Below are positions 22,352 through 28,997 of a DNA stretch of 31,064 bases, piece after piece. Location of the stretch: positions 1 to 31,064 of the forward strand of contig DAOUMU010000419.1 in assembly GCA_034409055.1 (NCBI GenBank). Reading direction: 5' to 3'. Numbering within the stretch: the stretch's first letter is position 1; each line of letters opens with the position of its first letter. The DNA comes from DAOUMU01 sp034409055 (GTDB lineage Bacteria; Chloroflexota; Anaerolineae; 4572-78; J111). The notes under the pieces are model-generated. The model ran no database searches. It saw only the letters and a list, made by a program, of their open reading frames with translations, and was not told the origin of the DNA. Both the position numbers and the translations under genes were made by a program.

Positions 22352-23581
22352 TTAAGGATTTCTGTTGAATTGCAGAAAGGTGCTGCGCTGGAACAGGGTT
22401 TGCGCCCCCAGGTTTTTGACCGGGAGAACACGACTGCTGGCAAAATATTTAAAATCAAAAGAGACCTTTTGACCGACAGCCAGGCCGGGTATCGGCATCA
22501 GGCGGGCCATCAGTGGTTTACCCAGCGAAACCGCCAGAGAGGCCATGTCCAAAAAGATAGCGCCTATTTCCTCCGGGCTGGTGCTGCCGGGAATGGGGAT
22601 GGCATCTAAGCCGATGCCACACACAGCCGAATAAAGCAGTAAATCATTCAAACTGAAACGACCCTCGGCCGCGCGTTGGGCCAGGACGTTATCCTCTAAA
22701 ACCGGCAGCATAACGCCCGAGAAACCGGTACGGGGGATATCAACGCCCTGAATGCAACTGGCCAGAAAAGCGGTGGCAAACAACGTACCACTGCCGCCAA
22801 AGGCATTGACCCCTAAACTTTCCACAACCGCGCCAATACTCTTGGCTTGAGAAGGATAAGGCACCAGGGAAAAATCTATCCCGTTAAACCGAATATTGTG
22901 GTCATCGACCAGCTTATCGACAATGTCCAAAATATCGGCGGAGACGTTCTCAATGGCTTTGGTCAGGCGCTTGCGGGCCTCGTTGAGGGAACGGGTATTG
23001 TTAATGACATTCAGGGCCAGGTCAGCGGATTCGGTGGCGATAGAAAAAGCGTGACGTCCTCCGTGATGATAGGCCGCCGGGGCAAAAGGTATGCCGGGGG
23101 GGACATTGGCCAGGGCGCCCAGGCGCAAGTTACCAAAGCCGTTCGGCGTGGAATGGGCCACCTTGTAAACCGTTTGGGCAAAAGCGTGAGCCGCGGATAA
23201 GTTAATGCCGCTACTGTCGTCGGCAAACAGGACGCTCGAGAAAATCCTTTCTGTTTCAGAAATTAACTGAGGCAGGGCATGAATGGACATCAGCAGGGCT
23301 AAGGGGGTGGTGGCCACGACCGGTCCTATCGACACACAATCGATACTGTACCTTTCGGCTGCCTCTTCCAGGGCGTGAGCAAATTCAAGCAAGACCAGCG
23401 TATCAGGGTCACCCACCACATCCAAGAAGGGGGGGGTAGCCAGGCCAACCGTTTGCACTTCAAAGCCTGCTTCAGTTAAACGTAAGCTCGCATCGGTTAA
23501 AAAACGACCGGCATTAGCAATCGCGCCTTCTTCAAAAGGCCAGGTTAAAGGGACAAATATCGTTATGGAACGAATTTTCAT
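22352..23581 (-). CDS. DUF711 (UPF0210-type) family protein
   Basis: The 409-residue protein resembles the DUF711 family, whose members are structurally related to glycyl-radical/PFL-like enzymes but have no established activity. Recognisable stretches are MKIRSITIFVPL, ALANVPPGIPFAPAAYHHGG, FGGSGTLFATAF, and GVDIPRTGFSGVMLPVLEDN. No catalytic glycyl-radical loop is visible. Only one base separates its stop from that of the convergent metalloenzyme. No clear Shine-Dalgarno sequence precedes the ATG at 23581. It is single on this strand, with a probable terminator at 22239-22277. Family assignment is fairly sure, function unknown. Confidence 0.85.
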   Translation of the reverse strand: MKIRSITIFVPLTWPFEEGAIANAGRFLTDASLRLTEAGFEVQTVGLATPPFLDVVGDPDTLVLLEFAHALEEAAERYSIDCVSIGPVVATTPLALLMSIHALPQLISETERIFSSVLFADDSSGINLSAAHAFAQTVYKVAHSTPNGFGNLRLGALANVPPGIPFAPAAYHHGGRHAFSIATESADLALNVINNTRSLNEARKRLTKAIENVSADILDIVDKLVDDHNIRFNGIDFSLVPYPSQAKSIGAVVESLGVNAFGGSGTLFATAFLASCIQGVDIPRTGFSGVMLPVLEDNVLAQRAAEGRFSLNDLLLYSAVCGIGLDAIPIPGSTSPEEIGAIFLDMASLAVSLGKPLMARLMPIPGLAVGQKVSFDFKYFASSRVLPVKNLGAQTLFQRSTFLQFNRNP

Positions 23582-23670
23582 AATCTGGATGCTTTAATTT
23601 AGTGGCAGGCTTGTTTAATAAGAATCGTGTCGTACTATTTATAATACAACAAAAGGGGGAGTTAATCACC

Positions 23671-24051
23671 ATGCCCTTTGTCCCATTATTTTTGACCCCA
23701 TCGACCGCCCATAACCAACCGATAGGGAACCATAGCGATGGATATTGTACAAGCCCTGACCGATGAAATCAATAAAGTGTTGACGGAGTACGCTACCTGA
23801 TGTAACACCAAAAAAATAGTGGAGATGCTGACCGACGAGCCGCCTGGCTCTGTGTTAGTAACCTTACATTGGCCCGTAGACAAAAAACGGCCGATATCGA
23901 CCGCTCTTTTGTTTCAACTGAGCATTCGTTTAATTTGCCAAGGGGTGACCTACGAGCTAAAGGGGCAGCTCAAGATTTTGATTCGTGGTATAGCGAACAA
24001 TTTTTACGAGAAGCAGTCCCCTATATGAACTTTAAGACAATAATCGGGTAA
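23671..24051 (+). pseudogene. Probable decayed ORF, family not recognised
   Basis: The 523-bp gap 23582-24104 has a TATAAT at 23640-23645 and a GGGGGAG before an ATG at 23671 that opens only 31 codons. A second frame starts at 23738 (MDIVQALTDEINKVLTEYAT), hits TGA at 23798-23800, and then continues in the same frame as KKIVEMLTDEPPGSVLVTLH and on to 24028. From about 23869 the next frame looks more protein-like (DFDSWYSEQFLREAVPYM) and ends at 24051. One in-frame stop plus one frameshift would join these pieces, so a broken gene is likely. I cannot name it. No other feature is seen in the gap. Confidence 0.4.
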
Positions 24052-24104
24052 TAGTAGCTGGTTCACTTATTTTCCCAAACTGGATCTGCTTGCTCCTCCA
24101 CAAT

Positions 24105-24656
24105 TCATTCCCCTTTCCCAAATTTCTCCAATACCCACAAGCAAGCCAGTTTCGTGGCTCCCAATTCGTGAAAATATCGATTCCTTCTTTCACTCGATTT
24201 TATGGCTGATAAATGGCGTGAACTCATCCCGATACTTTCTGCAAATGCTTTCTGGGTAATACCTTTTGCTTTCAGTTCTTTGATTAAATCATCCAGGGGT
24301 ACGCCTCGTAGATATTCTTGCAAATCCGCTAATTCTCTGATTTCCTTCAAATCTCGTTGCTTGATTTCCTTAAACTGACTGACATCATTTAGAAAGGTGA
24401 TAGCGAGGGCTTCACAATGATGGCAGTAACCGTATTTGCCAATATAACAACTACAAGCCGTTAATACGTTATCTCCATCAACTTGAATAGAAACGGTGTA
24501 ATCACCGTAATTACCGACAACTTTAGCGGTTATCTTTGTGCCAAGACGCGTGGCTTCAAAGAATTGACCAACGTATCTTTTTGCTTTATCACTCGGCTTG
24601 CCCGACCAAGTCTTTTGGATAGCTGACTTGAGAATTTCTAAATCTGGGACTGACAA
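24105..24656 (-). CDS. SWIM zinc-finger protein with C-terminal helix-turn-helix
   Basis: The 183-residue protein combines two nucleic-acid-binding types. A SWIM finger is centred on CSCYIGKYGYCHHC (Cys68, Cys70, Cys78, His80), embedded in a beta-strand context (TVSIQVDGDNVLTACSC). A Cro/XRE-like helix-turn-helix follows at about 127-155 (ITQKAFAESIGMSSRHLSAIK). A linker, LQEYLRGVPLDDLIKELKAKG, joins them. The start is a TTG with GGAGG six bases upstream. It is the last of a minus-strand run (FAD oxidoreductase, DUF5063, cupin, this gene). Function is probably DNA-binding regulation; targets are unknown. A second, much smaller SWIM protein is encoded at 28332-28586. Confidence 0.8.
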   Translation of the reverse strand: MSVPDLEILKSAIQKTWSGKPSDKAKRYVGQFFEATRLGTKITAKVVGNYGDYTVSIQVDGDNVLTACSCYIGKYGYCHHCEALAITFLNDVSQFKEIKQRDLKEIRELADLQEYLRGVPLDDLIKELKAKGITQKAFAESIGMSSRHLSAIKSSERRNRYFHELGATKLACLWVLEKFGKGE

Positions 24657-24686
24657 CTGCTGCCTCCAAAGACACAGAAATCCTAT

Positions 24687-25073
24687 TTATGATAGCTCTA
24701 CTTTAGCCTGTCCGAAGCCTTCACCGACGCTCCGATAATCTTGCCGTGGTGGGCTAAAGATGTCTAACAGTAACGCTCCGACGGTTTCGGTGCGAATGCC
24801 GTGTGGTACACCGCCAGGTGTATGCCAAAAGTCACCCGCTTTCACCGGGACTTCTTCGTTACCCTGAAGGCGAATACATGCACCTTCTAACAAGATTCCC
24901 CATTGTTCTTCGGGATGACTGTGGACTTTTCCAGTCGAGTGGGGTTCAATTCGCACCACGGAAAGCATGACATTTTCCCCGGCGAAAATACGGGCCCTTA
25001 TTCCTTCTGCCAGTTTTCGGGGGATACCTTGCCCTTCGTTATATAGGTTGAATACCCAGTTGGGAAGTTGCAT
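24687..25073 (-). CDS. Single-domain cupin protein
   Basis: The 128-residue protein is a small cupin barrel. Cupin motif 1 reads PHSTGKVHSHPEEQWGILLEG, with His51 and His53 as likely metal ligands. Motif 2 reads GDFWHTPGGVPHGI, with His91. Such proteins bind a divalent metal and act as isomerases, dioxygenases or sensors; which applies here is not evident. The ATG at 25073 is chosen because AAGGG lies eight bases upstream. An in-frame GTG three codons earlier would abut that sequence. It lies 30 bases before the SWIM-HTH gene, so the two are probably co-transcribed and the cupin may sense a ligand. Confidence 0.85.
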   Translation of the reverse strand: MQLPNWVFNLYNEGQGIPRKLAEGIRARIFAGENVMLSVVRIEPHSTGKVHSHPEEQWGILLEGACIRLQGNEEVPVKAGDFWHTPGGVPHGIRTETVGALLLDIFSPPRQDYRSVGEGFGQAKVELS

Positions 25074-25097
25074 GTTAAACACCCTTTTTTAGAGCAC

Positions 25098-25129
25098 ATC
25101 CCTATGCGCCAGTGGTAAGGCATAGGGAT
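25098..25129. repeat. GCATCCCTATGC-type palindrome
   Basis: ATCCCTATGC (25098-25107) and GCATAGGGAT (25120-25129) form a perfect 10-bp stem with a 12-base loop in the gap between the DUF5063 and cupin genes. It shares its core with the 53-bp array at 17161-17356 and is followed by TTGCCTACG. On the minus strand it is followed by an A-run, not a U-run, so it is not a terminator in the direction of the genes. Confidence 0.65.
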
Positions 25130-25156
25130 TGCCTACGTTTTGTACTGGAAACTAGC

Positions 25157-25690
25157 CTAATCATCTGTTCCCAAACCACGTAAGAAAACTAATGGGTGTA
25201 ACACTCGAAGCGCATTTACTGCGTGAATGCCCCAATGCGATGAAAATAAAGTCTCTCGCCTGGTCCAAATAAATTCTGGTAGATATTCATCCACATTTCT
25301 GCCCCACGCGCGTAACCCAGGTTTCATATCTCCATAAATATCTGCCAAATCATCGGCTAAATCTCCCGTTACAGGAGATTCATTGTCGCTTGGAGCCTCA
25401 CTCGGATCATAATGATGCCAATACCAGCGAGCCTCACCGAGTATATCCGCAGCGGATTGATATATGCTTTGCCACTCTTGAGCACTAATCTCAAAATCTT
25501 CTCCACCATAATCAACAACCGAAACATCTACTTCCGGTAAGGTATGGCCAGCAGCATAAAGTTGAGACAAGCTAACCAATATATTTTTTATCCAAGTCTC
25601 TTTTTCGCTTGTGGGGTTTTCAAGGTGGCTGCAATATGCCTGCGCAACTTTAACGAAATGTTTGACTTCAGCTTTATCTCTTAGTCCCAT
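25157..25690 (-). CDS. DUF5063-family protein
   Basis: The 177-residue acidic, mostly helical protein resembles DUF5063. Typical parts are an N-terminal helix ending FVKVAQAYCSHLEN, the central DLADDLADIYGDMKPGLRAW, and the C-terminal SSHWGIHAVNALRVLHPLV. No enzyme motifs, signal peptide or membrane segments are visible, and no function is established for the family. It lies 27 bases downstream of the FAD oxidoreductase on the same strand and is likely co-transcribed with it. The ribosome-binding sequence is weak (GTGAG). Confidence 0.7.
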   Translation of the reverse strand: MGLRDKAEVKHFVKVAQAYCSHLENPTSEKETWIKNILVSLSQLYAAGHTLPEVDVSVVDYGGEDFEISAQEWQSIYQSAADILGEARWYWHHYDPSEAPSDNESPVTGDLADDLADIYGDMKPGLRAWGRNVDEYLPEFIWTRRETLFSSHWGIHAVNALRVLHPLVFLRGLGTDD

Positions 25691-25717
25691 GACTCACTTG
25701 AAATAAAATTGTCTTAT

Positions 25718-27028
25718 CTACTGACAATCCATCAACAGCCGCGCGGCCTGCCGGCCGATTTCAACGGCGTAATTGGTGCCCCGATCCCAGGGATACACCT
25801 GGCTCATACTGGCCCAATACAGGCCGGGAATAGGCGTTTGTAGAGGAGGGATGTTGGCACTATGATTGAGGGGTGGCACCGGTTGGGCATATTTGGCCCG
25901 GAAGAGCCAGCTTTCTTTCAACCAACTTTCGTCAAAATTGGGATTGAACCGAGGCAGGGCCGGCAGGAAGCGGGCCTGCAACTCGGCTTTGGATAAGGTG
26001 AAATATTCGTGGTCAGGGGGTAAGTAATCGCCGCAGTAAATAAGGTAGTCGTTATCGTAGTGACGACGGTCAATAAAGTTCGTATGTTCGACCAGGGCCA
26101 GGAAAGGGAAACCCTCATCTTTGGGTAGGTTGATCCAATAGTGTCGGTCGGTCAGTTGGTGTTTGAGAGCCAGGATCAAGACCACTGCCCCCAACGATTT
26201 AAGTTGTTTCAAGGAAGCCAGATAATCTTCCGGTAAAGTGGGCACCAACCGGCTTAACAGTCGTGGTGAAACCGTGGCCAGAACCCGGTCAAAGACCTCG
26301 GTTGGTTTCTCACCACGCGCTCCGCTGTTAGACTGGCCCTGAATCTGGAAGTGACCATCAGGTAACGGGGTTATCTCACCGATCGGGGTGTTGAGGCGGA
26401 TATCCACGCCACGCTCACGAATCTTGCCGGTGAGCGCATCGATAAAAGCCTGGAAGCCGCCCTCGAAATAGCCCAAGCGAGGGCTACGCTTATGAACACG
26501 CGCCCAGAACCAGGCCATGTTCACTTCTTTATAATAATCACCAAATTTGCCCACCAGCAGAGGTTCCCACAAAATCTTGTAGGCCGTTTGGCCCATCGTA
26601 CGAATCAGCCAATCGTGGGCGGTTTCGCTTTCAAGGGCTGGCCAGTTTTTGGTCAGACGTAGATAGAGGCCCACCAAACCAAAGCGTAGTTTGGGAATCA
26701 GGGACAGCTTGGGAAATAGAAGCATCCGGAGCGGGCTGTCGAACGGATAAATCTGGCCATCAACATAAAGGGAGGTAACAGGCCGGGGAAAGAACACCTT
26801 ATCCCCCTGGCCGATTTCGTCAATTAGACCCAGAACGTCATGATCAGATTGAAACCAGTGGTGATAGAAATGCTCTAGGTGCCAGGCCCACCGTTCAGAT
26901 TTGAAACCGGCGGCCAGACCACCGGGAACAGCAGCGGCCTCATAAATAGTGACCGCATGCCCGGCCCCGACCAGATCGTAAGCAGCAGCAAGACCGGCCA
27001 CCCCGGCCCCAATAATTGCAATTTTCAT
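25718..27028 (-). CDS. FAD-dependent amine-oxidase/protoporphyrinogen-oxidase-like oxidoreductase
   Basis: The 436-residue protein starts with a Rossmann dinucleotide fold, IIGAGVAGLAAAYDL (Gly7, Gly9, Gly12), ending in Glu30, followed by GGLAAGF. Its C-terminal FAD signature is around GLYWASMSQVYPWDRGTNYAV. The substrate domain contains FYHHWFQSD and WEPLLVGKFGDYY. The family includes phytoene-desaturase and protoporphyrinogen-oxidase relatives that reduce or oxidise lipid-linked or polyene substrates. It follows a UPF0104 membrane protein, which suggests envelope lipid or glycolipid metabolism, but this is inference. No clear Shine-Dalgarno sequence precedes the ATG. The 118-bp upstream gap holds a TATATTATA element and a small GGTGA/TCACC dyad. 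Confidence 0.85.
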   Translation of the reverse strand: MKIAIIGAGVAGLAAAYDLVGAGHAVTIYEAAAVPGGLAAGFKSERWAWHLEHFYHHWFQSDHDVLGLIDEIGQGDKVFFPRPVTSLYVDGQIYPFDSPLRMLLFPKLSLIPKLRFGLVGLYLRLTKNWPALESETAHDWLIRTMGQTAYKILWEPLLVGKFGDYYKEVNMAWFWARVHKRSPRLGYFEGGFQAFIDALTGKIRERGVDIRLNTPIGEITPLPDGHFQIQGQSNSGARGEKPTEVFDRVLATVSPRLLSRLVPTLPEDYLASLKQLKSLGAVVLILALKHQLTDRHYWINLPKDEGFPFLALVEHTNFIDRRHYDNDYLIYCGDYLPPDHEYFTLSKAELQARFLPALPRFNPNFDESWLKESWLFRAKYAQPVPPLNHSANIPPLQTPIPGLYWASMSQVYPWDRGTNYAVEIGRQAARLLMDCQ

Positions 27029-27146
27029 AAGATACGTTTATCCATCGTAGGCTTGTATAATATACGCTGAACAGAGGTGAGTATCACCGAGAAAGTTCTT
27101 GGGGGCTAGGCCAAGGTGAGCCATTTTCCAAAAAAAGAAATGTTCC

Positions 27147-28226
27147 TCAAACGCCTCTACCCGAGGGAAGGTCTGGGGAAATGGGTATTTGAGAAAGCTC
27201 TGTGTCCGTCGAAGGTTTGCTGTCGACAGGCTCAACGTTCGATTCAGCCACCGCCTGGCCAAAGTCTTGCCAACTCAAACTTTCACGGGCCATATACCAG
27301 AAACCGAGCAAAGTGATGGGTAACCACAGCGCGGCGTGGAGCACCAGGGTGTAGGCAGCCGCAACCGCCGGGGTAACGCCAAAGACTTTTAATATCTCGA
27401 TACCGGGACCATCAAAAGTACCGATATAGCCCGGTGCAGAAGGCAAGGTGGTGGCCAGGTTGACCACCCCGTTCATCAGCATCAGGGCGAAGAAACTGAC
27501 GATAAAATTAAAGGCGTGCATCACGAACCAATATTTTACCGTTTCCAATAACCAAACCACCACCGAGGTAAGAAATACCATCAAAATATCTCGGAAGCTG
27601 GTCAAACTGCTTAAGCCTTCCATAAATCTGTCGGCCAGGGCCAGGAATTTGGGTTGCAAAGCAGTTGGCACAAAACGACCGATGCCCCATTGGTATAAGC
27701 TGCGACTGGTACGGGCTTGAGCGGCCATAACCAGAAATACGATTAAAGCCCCAAAAAAGGCCAGGCTGGCCAGAATAACGGTTCGTCGTAGCCAGGCCGG
27801 TAAACCCGGCACAATGGGCAAGGTAATAAAAACGAAGAGCAGCATAACCAGGCCGTCAAAAATGCGTTCTACCAAAATGGTGGCGATACTGGCACTTATG
27901 CTAACTCCTTCCTTCTTTTTTAGGACATAGGCCCGGATTACCTCGCCAGCGCGGAAGGGGTAGACATTGTTGCCCATGTACCCAATCACAACAATGGGCC
28001 ACATCGTGGCCGTGGGAATACGTTTAATAGGCCGTAGGAGGTAATGCCAGCGCCAGGTTCGGGCCCATACGCCGATAGAGTAGGCCAGCACGCCGGGCAG
28101 AATCCACCAATAATCGGCTGTCTGTACATCTTGCCAGACCTGATCCAGGTCGAGTCCACGCAGAGCAATAACAAGAAAAAGGGCGCTAATAGCAGCGCCC
28201 ACCCAGAATTTCCAATGTTTGAGCAT
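27147..28226 (-). CDS. UPF0104 / lysylphosphatidylglycerol-synthase-type transmembrane protein
   Basis: The 359-residue integral membrane protein belongs to the UPF0104 (YbhN/AglD/LPG synthase TM) family. It shows about eight hydrophobic segments and the family stretches ARTWRWHYLLRP, GYMGNNVYPFRAGEVIRAYV and SAPGYIGTFDGPG. It lacks the soluble aminoacyl transferase domain of MprF. The C-terminus is a hydrophilic tail with low complexity. The ATG at 28226 is preferred; an in-frame TTG 54 bases earlier lies inside the terminator of the preceding gene. There is no Shine-Dalgarno sequence, and the predicted transcription start coincides with the ATG, so a leaderless mRNA is possible. Role probably in envelope lipid or glycan handling. 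Confidence 0.85.
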   Translation of the reverse strand: MLKHWKFWVGAAISALFLVIALRGLDLDQVWQDVQTADYWWILPGVLAYSIGVWARTWRWHYLLRPIKRIPTATMWPIVVIGYMGNNVYPFRAGEVIRAYVLKKKEGVSISASIATILVERIFDGLVMLLFVFITLPIVPGLPAWLRRTVILASLAFFGALIVFLVMAAQARTSRSLYQWGIGRFVPTALQPKFLALADRFMEGLSSLTSFRDILMVFLTSVVVWLLETVKYWFVMHAFNFIVSFFALMLMNGVVNLATTLPSAPGYIGTFDGPGIEILKVFGVTPAVAAAYTLVLHAALWLPITLLGFWYMARESLSWQDFGQAVAESNVEPVDSKPSTDTELSQIPISPDLPSGRGV

Positions 28227-28233
28227 AGAGGAT

Positions 28234-28262
28234 ATTTTACCATTGGGGATAGATTCAGACAA
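28234..28262 (-). promoter_or_regulatory. Promoter of the UPF0104 gene, consistent with a leaderless transcript
   Basis: On the minus strand TTGTCT (28257-28262) is followed after 17 bp by TAAAAT (28234-28239). Seven bases then separate the -10 box from the ATG at 28226, so transcription would start at or within a base or two of the start codon. Confidence 0.6.
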
Positions 28263-28278
28263 AACAGGTCTGTTGGCC

Positions 28279-28306
28279 AAAAAAAGCCGCTACCTTGGTA
28301 GCGGCT
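28279..28306 (-). terminator. Intrinsic terminator of the small SWIM gene
   Basis: AGCCGCTACC (28285-28294) and GGTAGCGGCT (28297-28306) form a perfect 10-bp stem. On the minus strand it is followed by seven T (plus-strand A at 28279-28285). It lies 25 bases after the stop of the SWIM gene, and it separates that gene from the UPF0104 gene. Confidence 0.93.
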
Positions 28307-28331
28307 GTGACAAAGCCAAATGGCTTCTTTA

Positions 28332-28586
28332 TTAAGCCGGCATTGGTACGGCTTCGGCCGGTTTTACAGAACCAATCAATAGTCGTTCAAGGGTCATTAC
28401 GTGAGAACAAACGCCCCGGGCTTCAAAAAAGTGACAATCGCAACTCCACTGACCGTTGTCATAACTAATCTCGTGCTGCTTATGGTCACCCTGAAAGGTA
28501 ACCCTAAATCTCTCAAAGGTAATACGCTCTGGCTCCTGTGCGTAGAGCATTGCCTTTTCTATCTTTCCAATCATCCCTGAGTCCAT
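28332..28586 (-). CDS. Small SWIM zinc-finger protein
   Basis: The 84-residue protein is essentially one SWIM finger. A strand-rich N-terminal part (ITFERFRVTFQGDHKQHEI) leads into CDCHFFEARGVCSHV (Cys49, Cys51, Cys60, His62), and a short tail rich in Pro and Ala follows. SWIM fingers bind DNA or proteins; free-standing ones of this size have no assigned role. The AAGGAGG ribosome-binding site is perfect, with an eight-base spacer to the ATG. The gene has its own promoter, its own terminator, and an internal terminator in its leader, so its expression is probably conditional. Confidence 0.85.
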   Translation of the reverse strand: MDSGMIGKIEKAMLYAQEPERITFERFRVTFQGDHKQHEISYDNGQWSCDCHFFEARGVCSHVMTLERLLIGSVKPAEAVPMPA

Positions 28587-28769
28587 TAAAAATAACCTCC
28601 TTAAAGTTATTATTGGTCACTTTTGCAGTGAGGGATTAAAAGTGTTAAAAAACAAAAAAACACCCGCGCAAAACTATGCGCTCAGGTGTTTTTGCCAGAG
28701 AATTTTTGAATTGGTAGAAGTTGCAATCATGGTTGGGGTGTCTTCCAACAGTCACCTTCGACGATTATA
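28587..28769 (-). promoter_or_regulatory. Leader of the SWIM gene with possible anti-terminator pairing
   Basis: From the predicted start near 28769 to the ATG the leader is about 183 nt. The first third can form GTTGG/CCAAC (within 28748-28732). The stretch AAGACACC (28743-28736) is complementary, with one G-U pair, to GGTGTTTT (28664-28657), the 3' arm and U-tract of the leader terminator. Forming that pairing would break the terminator. An 18-codon ORF (ATG at 28730, stop TAG at 28674-28676 in the terminator loop) is present but has no Shine-Dalgarno sequence. The anti-terminator model is inference. Confidence 0.4.
28654..28693 (-). terminator. Terminator/attenuator in the leader of the small SWIM gene
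   Basis: On the minus strand ACACC (28685-28689) and GCGCA (28677-28681) pair with TGCGC (28666-28670) and GGTGT (28660-28664), with small bulges. They are followed by seven T, G, and six more T (28660-28647). It lies about 80-110 bases downstream of the predicted start and about 70 bases upstream of the SWIM ATG. A short T-run also exists on the plus strand, so it may work both ways, but no plus-strand gene ends here. Confidence 0.75.
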
Positions 28770-28775
28770 CCAGTA

Positions 28776-28804
28776 AGTATAACCCTGCCATCAGGTATTG
28801 TCAA
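28776..28804 (-). promoter_or_regulatory. Strong promoter upstream of the small SWIM gene leader
   Basis: On the minus strand a perfect TTGACA (28799-28804) is followed after 17 bp by TATACT (28776-28781), 5 of 6. An overlapping TATAAT (28764-28769) offers a second -10. It lies about 190-215 bases upstream of the SWIM start codon, with the attenuator-like hairpin between. Confidence 0.75.
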
Positions 28805-28891
28805 CCTTTCTTACTATACGGAATCCCTACGTTAGACTATAGTCATTGGTCGGCAAGACAAACAGTAGTTTTTTGGGAAAAATGGGGAATC

Positions 28892-28920
28892 TTTACAACA
28901 AGGAAACGTTTCCTTATAAT
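28892..28920 (+). promoter_or_regulatory. Promoter with a 16-bp palindromic operator in its spacer
   Basis: TTTACA (28892-28897) is followed after 17 bp by a perfect TATAAT (28915-28920). The spacer is filled by the perfect palindrome AAGGAAACGTTTCCTT (28900-28915), whose last base is the first of the -10 box. A protein bound there would block polymerase. The central ACGT with flanking A/T tracts resembles LacI-type operators, but no such regulator is in the window. A second weak promoter with TTGACG at 28931-28936 is possible. Confidence 0.75.
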
Positions 28921-28997
28921 GAATATGAATTTGACGCAGACAATCGCGCCACAATTTAGACCCAAAAAAGGTCTTGCAATTTGGAGGTGTAACCATA

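Noticed and set aside
23798..23803. TGA-TGT considered as a selenocysteine site
   Set aside because: No convincing hairpin follows the TGA, the protein family is unknown, and a second lesion (frameshift) in the same region favours decay.
25098..25129. Palindrome considered as a terminator of the DUF5063 gene
   Set aside because: The minus-strand sequence after the stem is A-rich rather than U-rich.
28227..28280. TTG start of the UPF0104 gene at 28280
   Set aside because: It lies within the terminator tail of the SWIM gene, has no ribosome-binding site, and the extra residues are not hydrophobic or conserved-looking.
28674..28730. 18-codon leader peptide as a classical amino-acid attenuator
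   Set aside because: No run of a regulatory codon is present and no Shine-Dalgarno sequence precedes it; kept only as a note in the leader entry.
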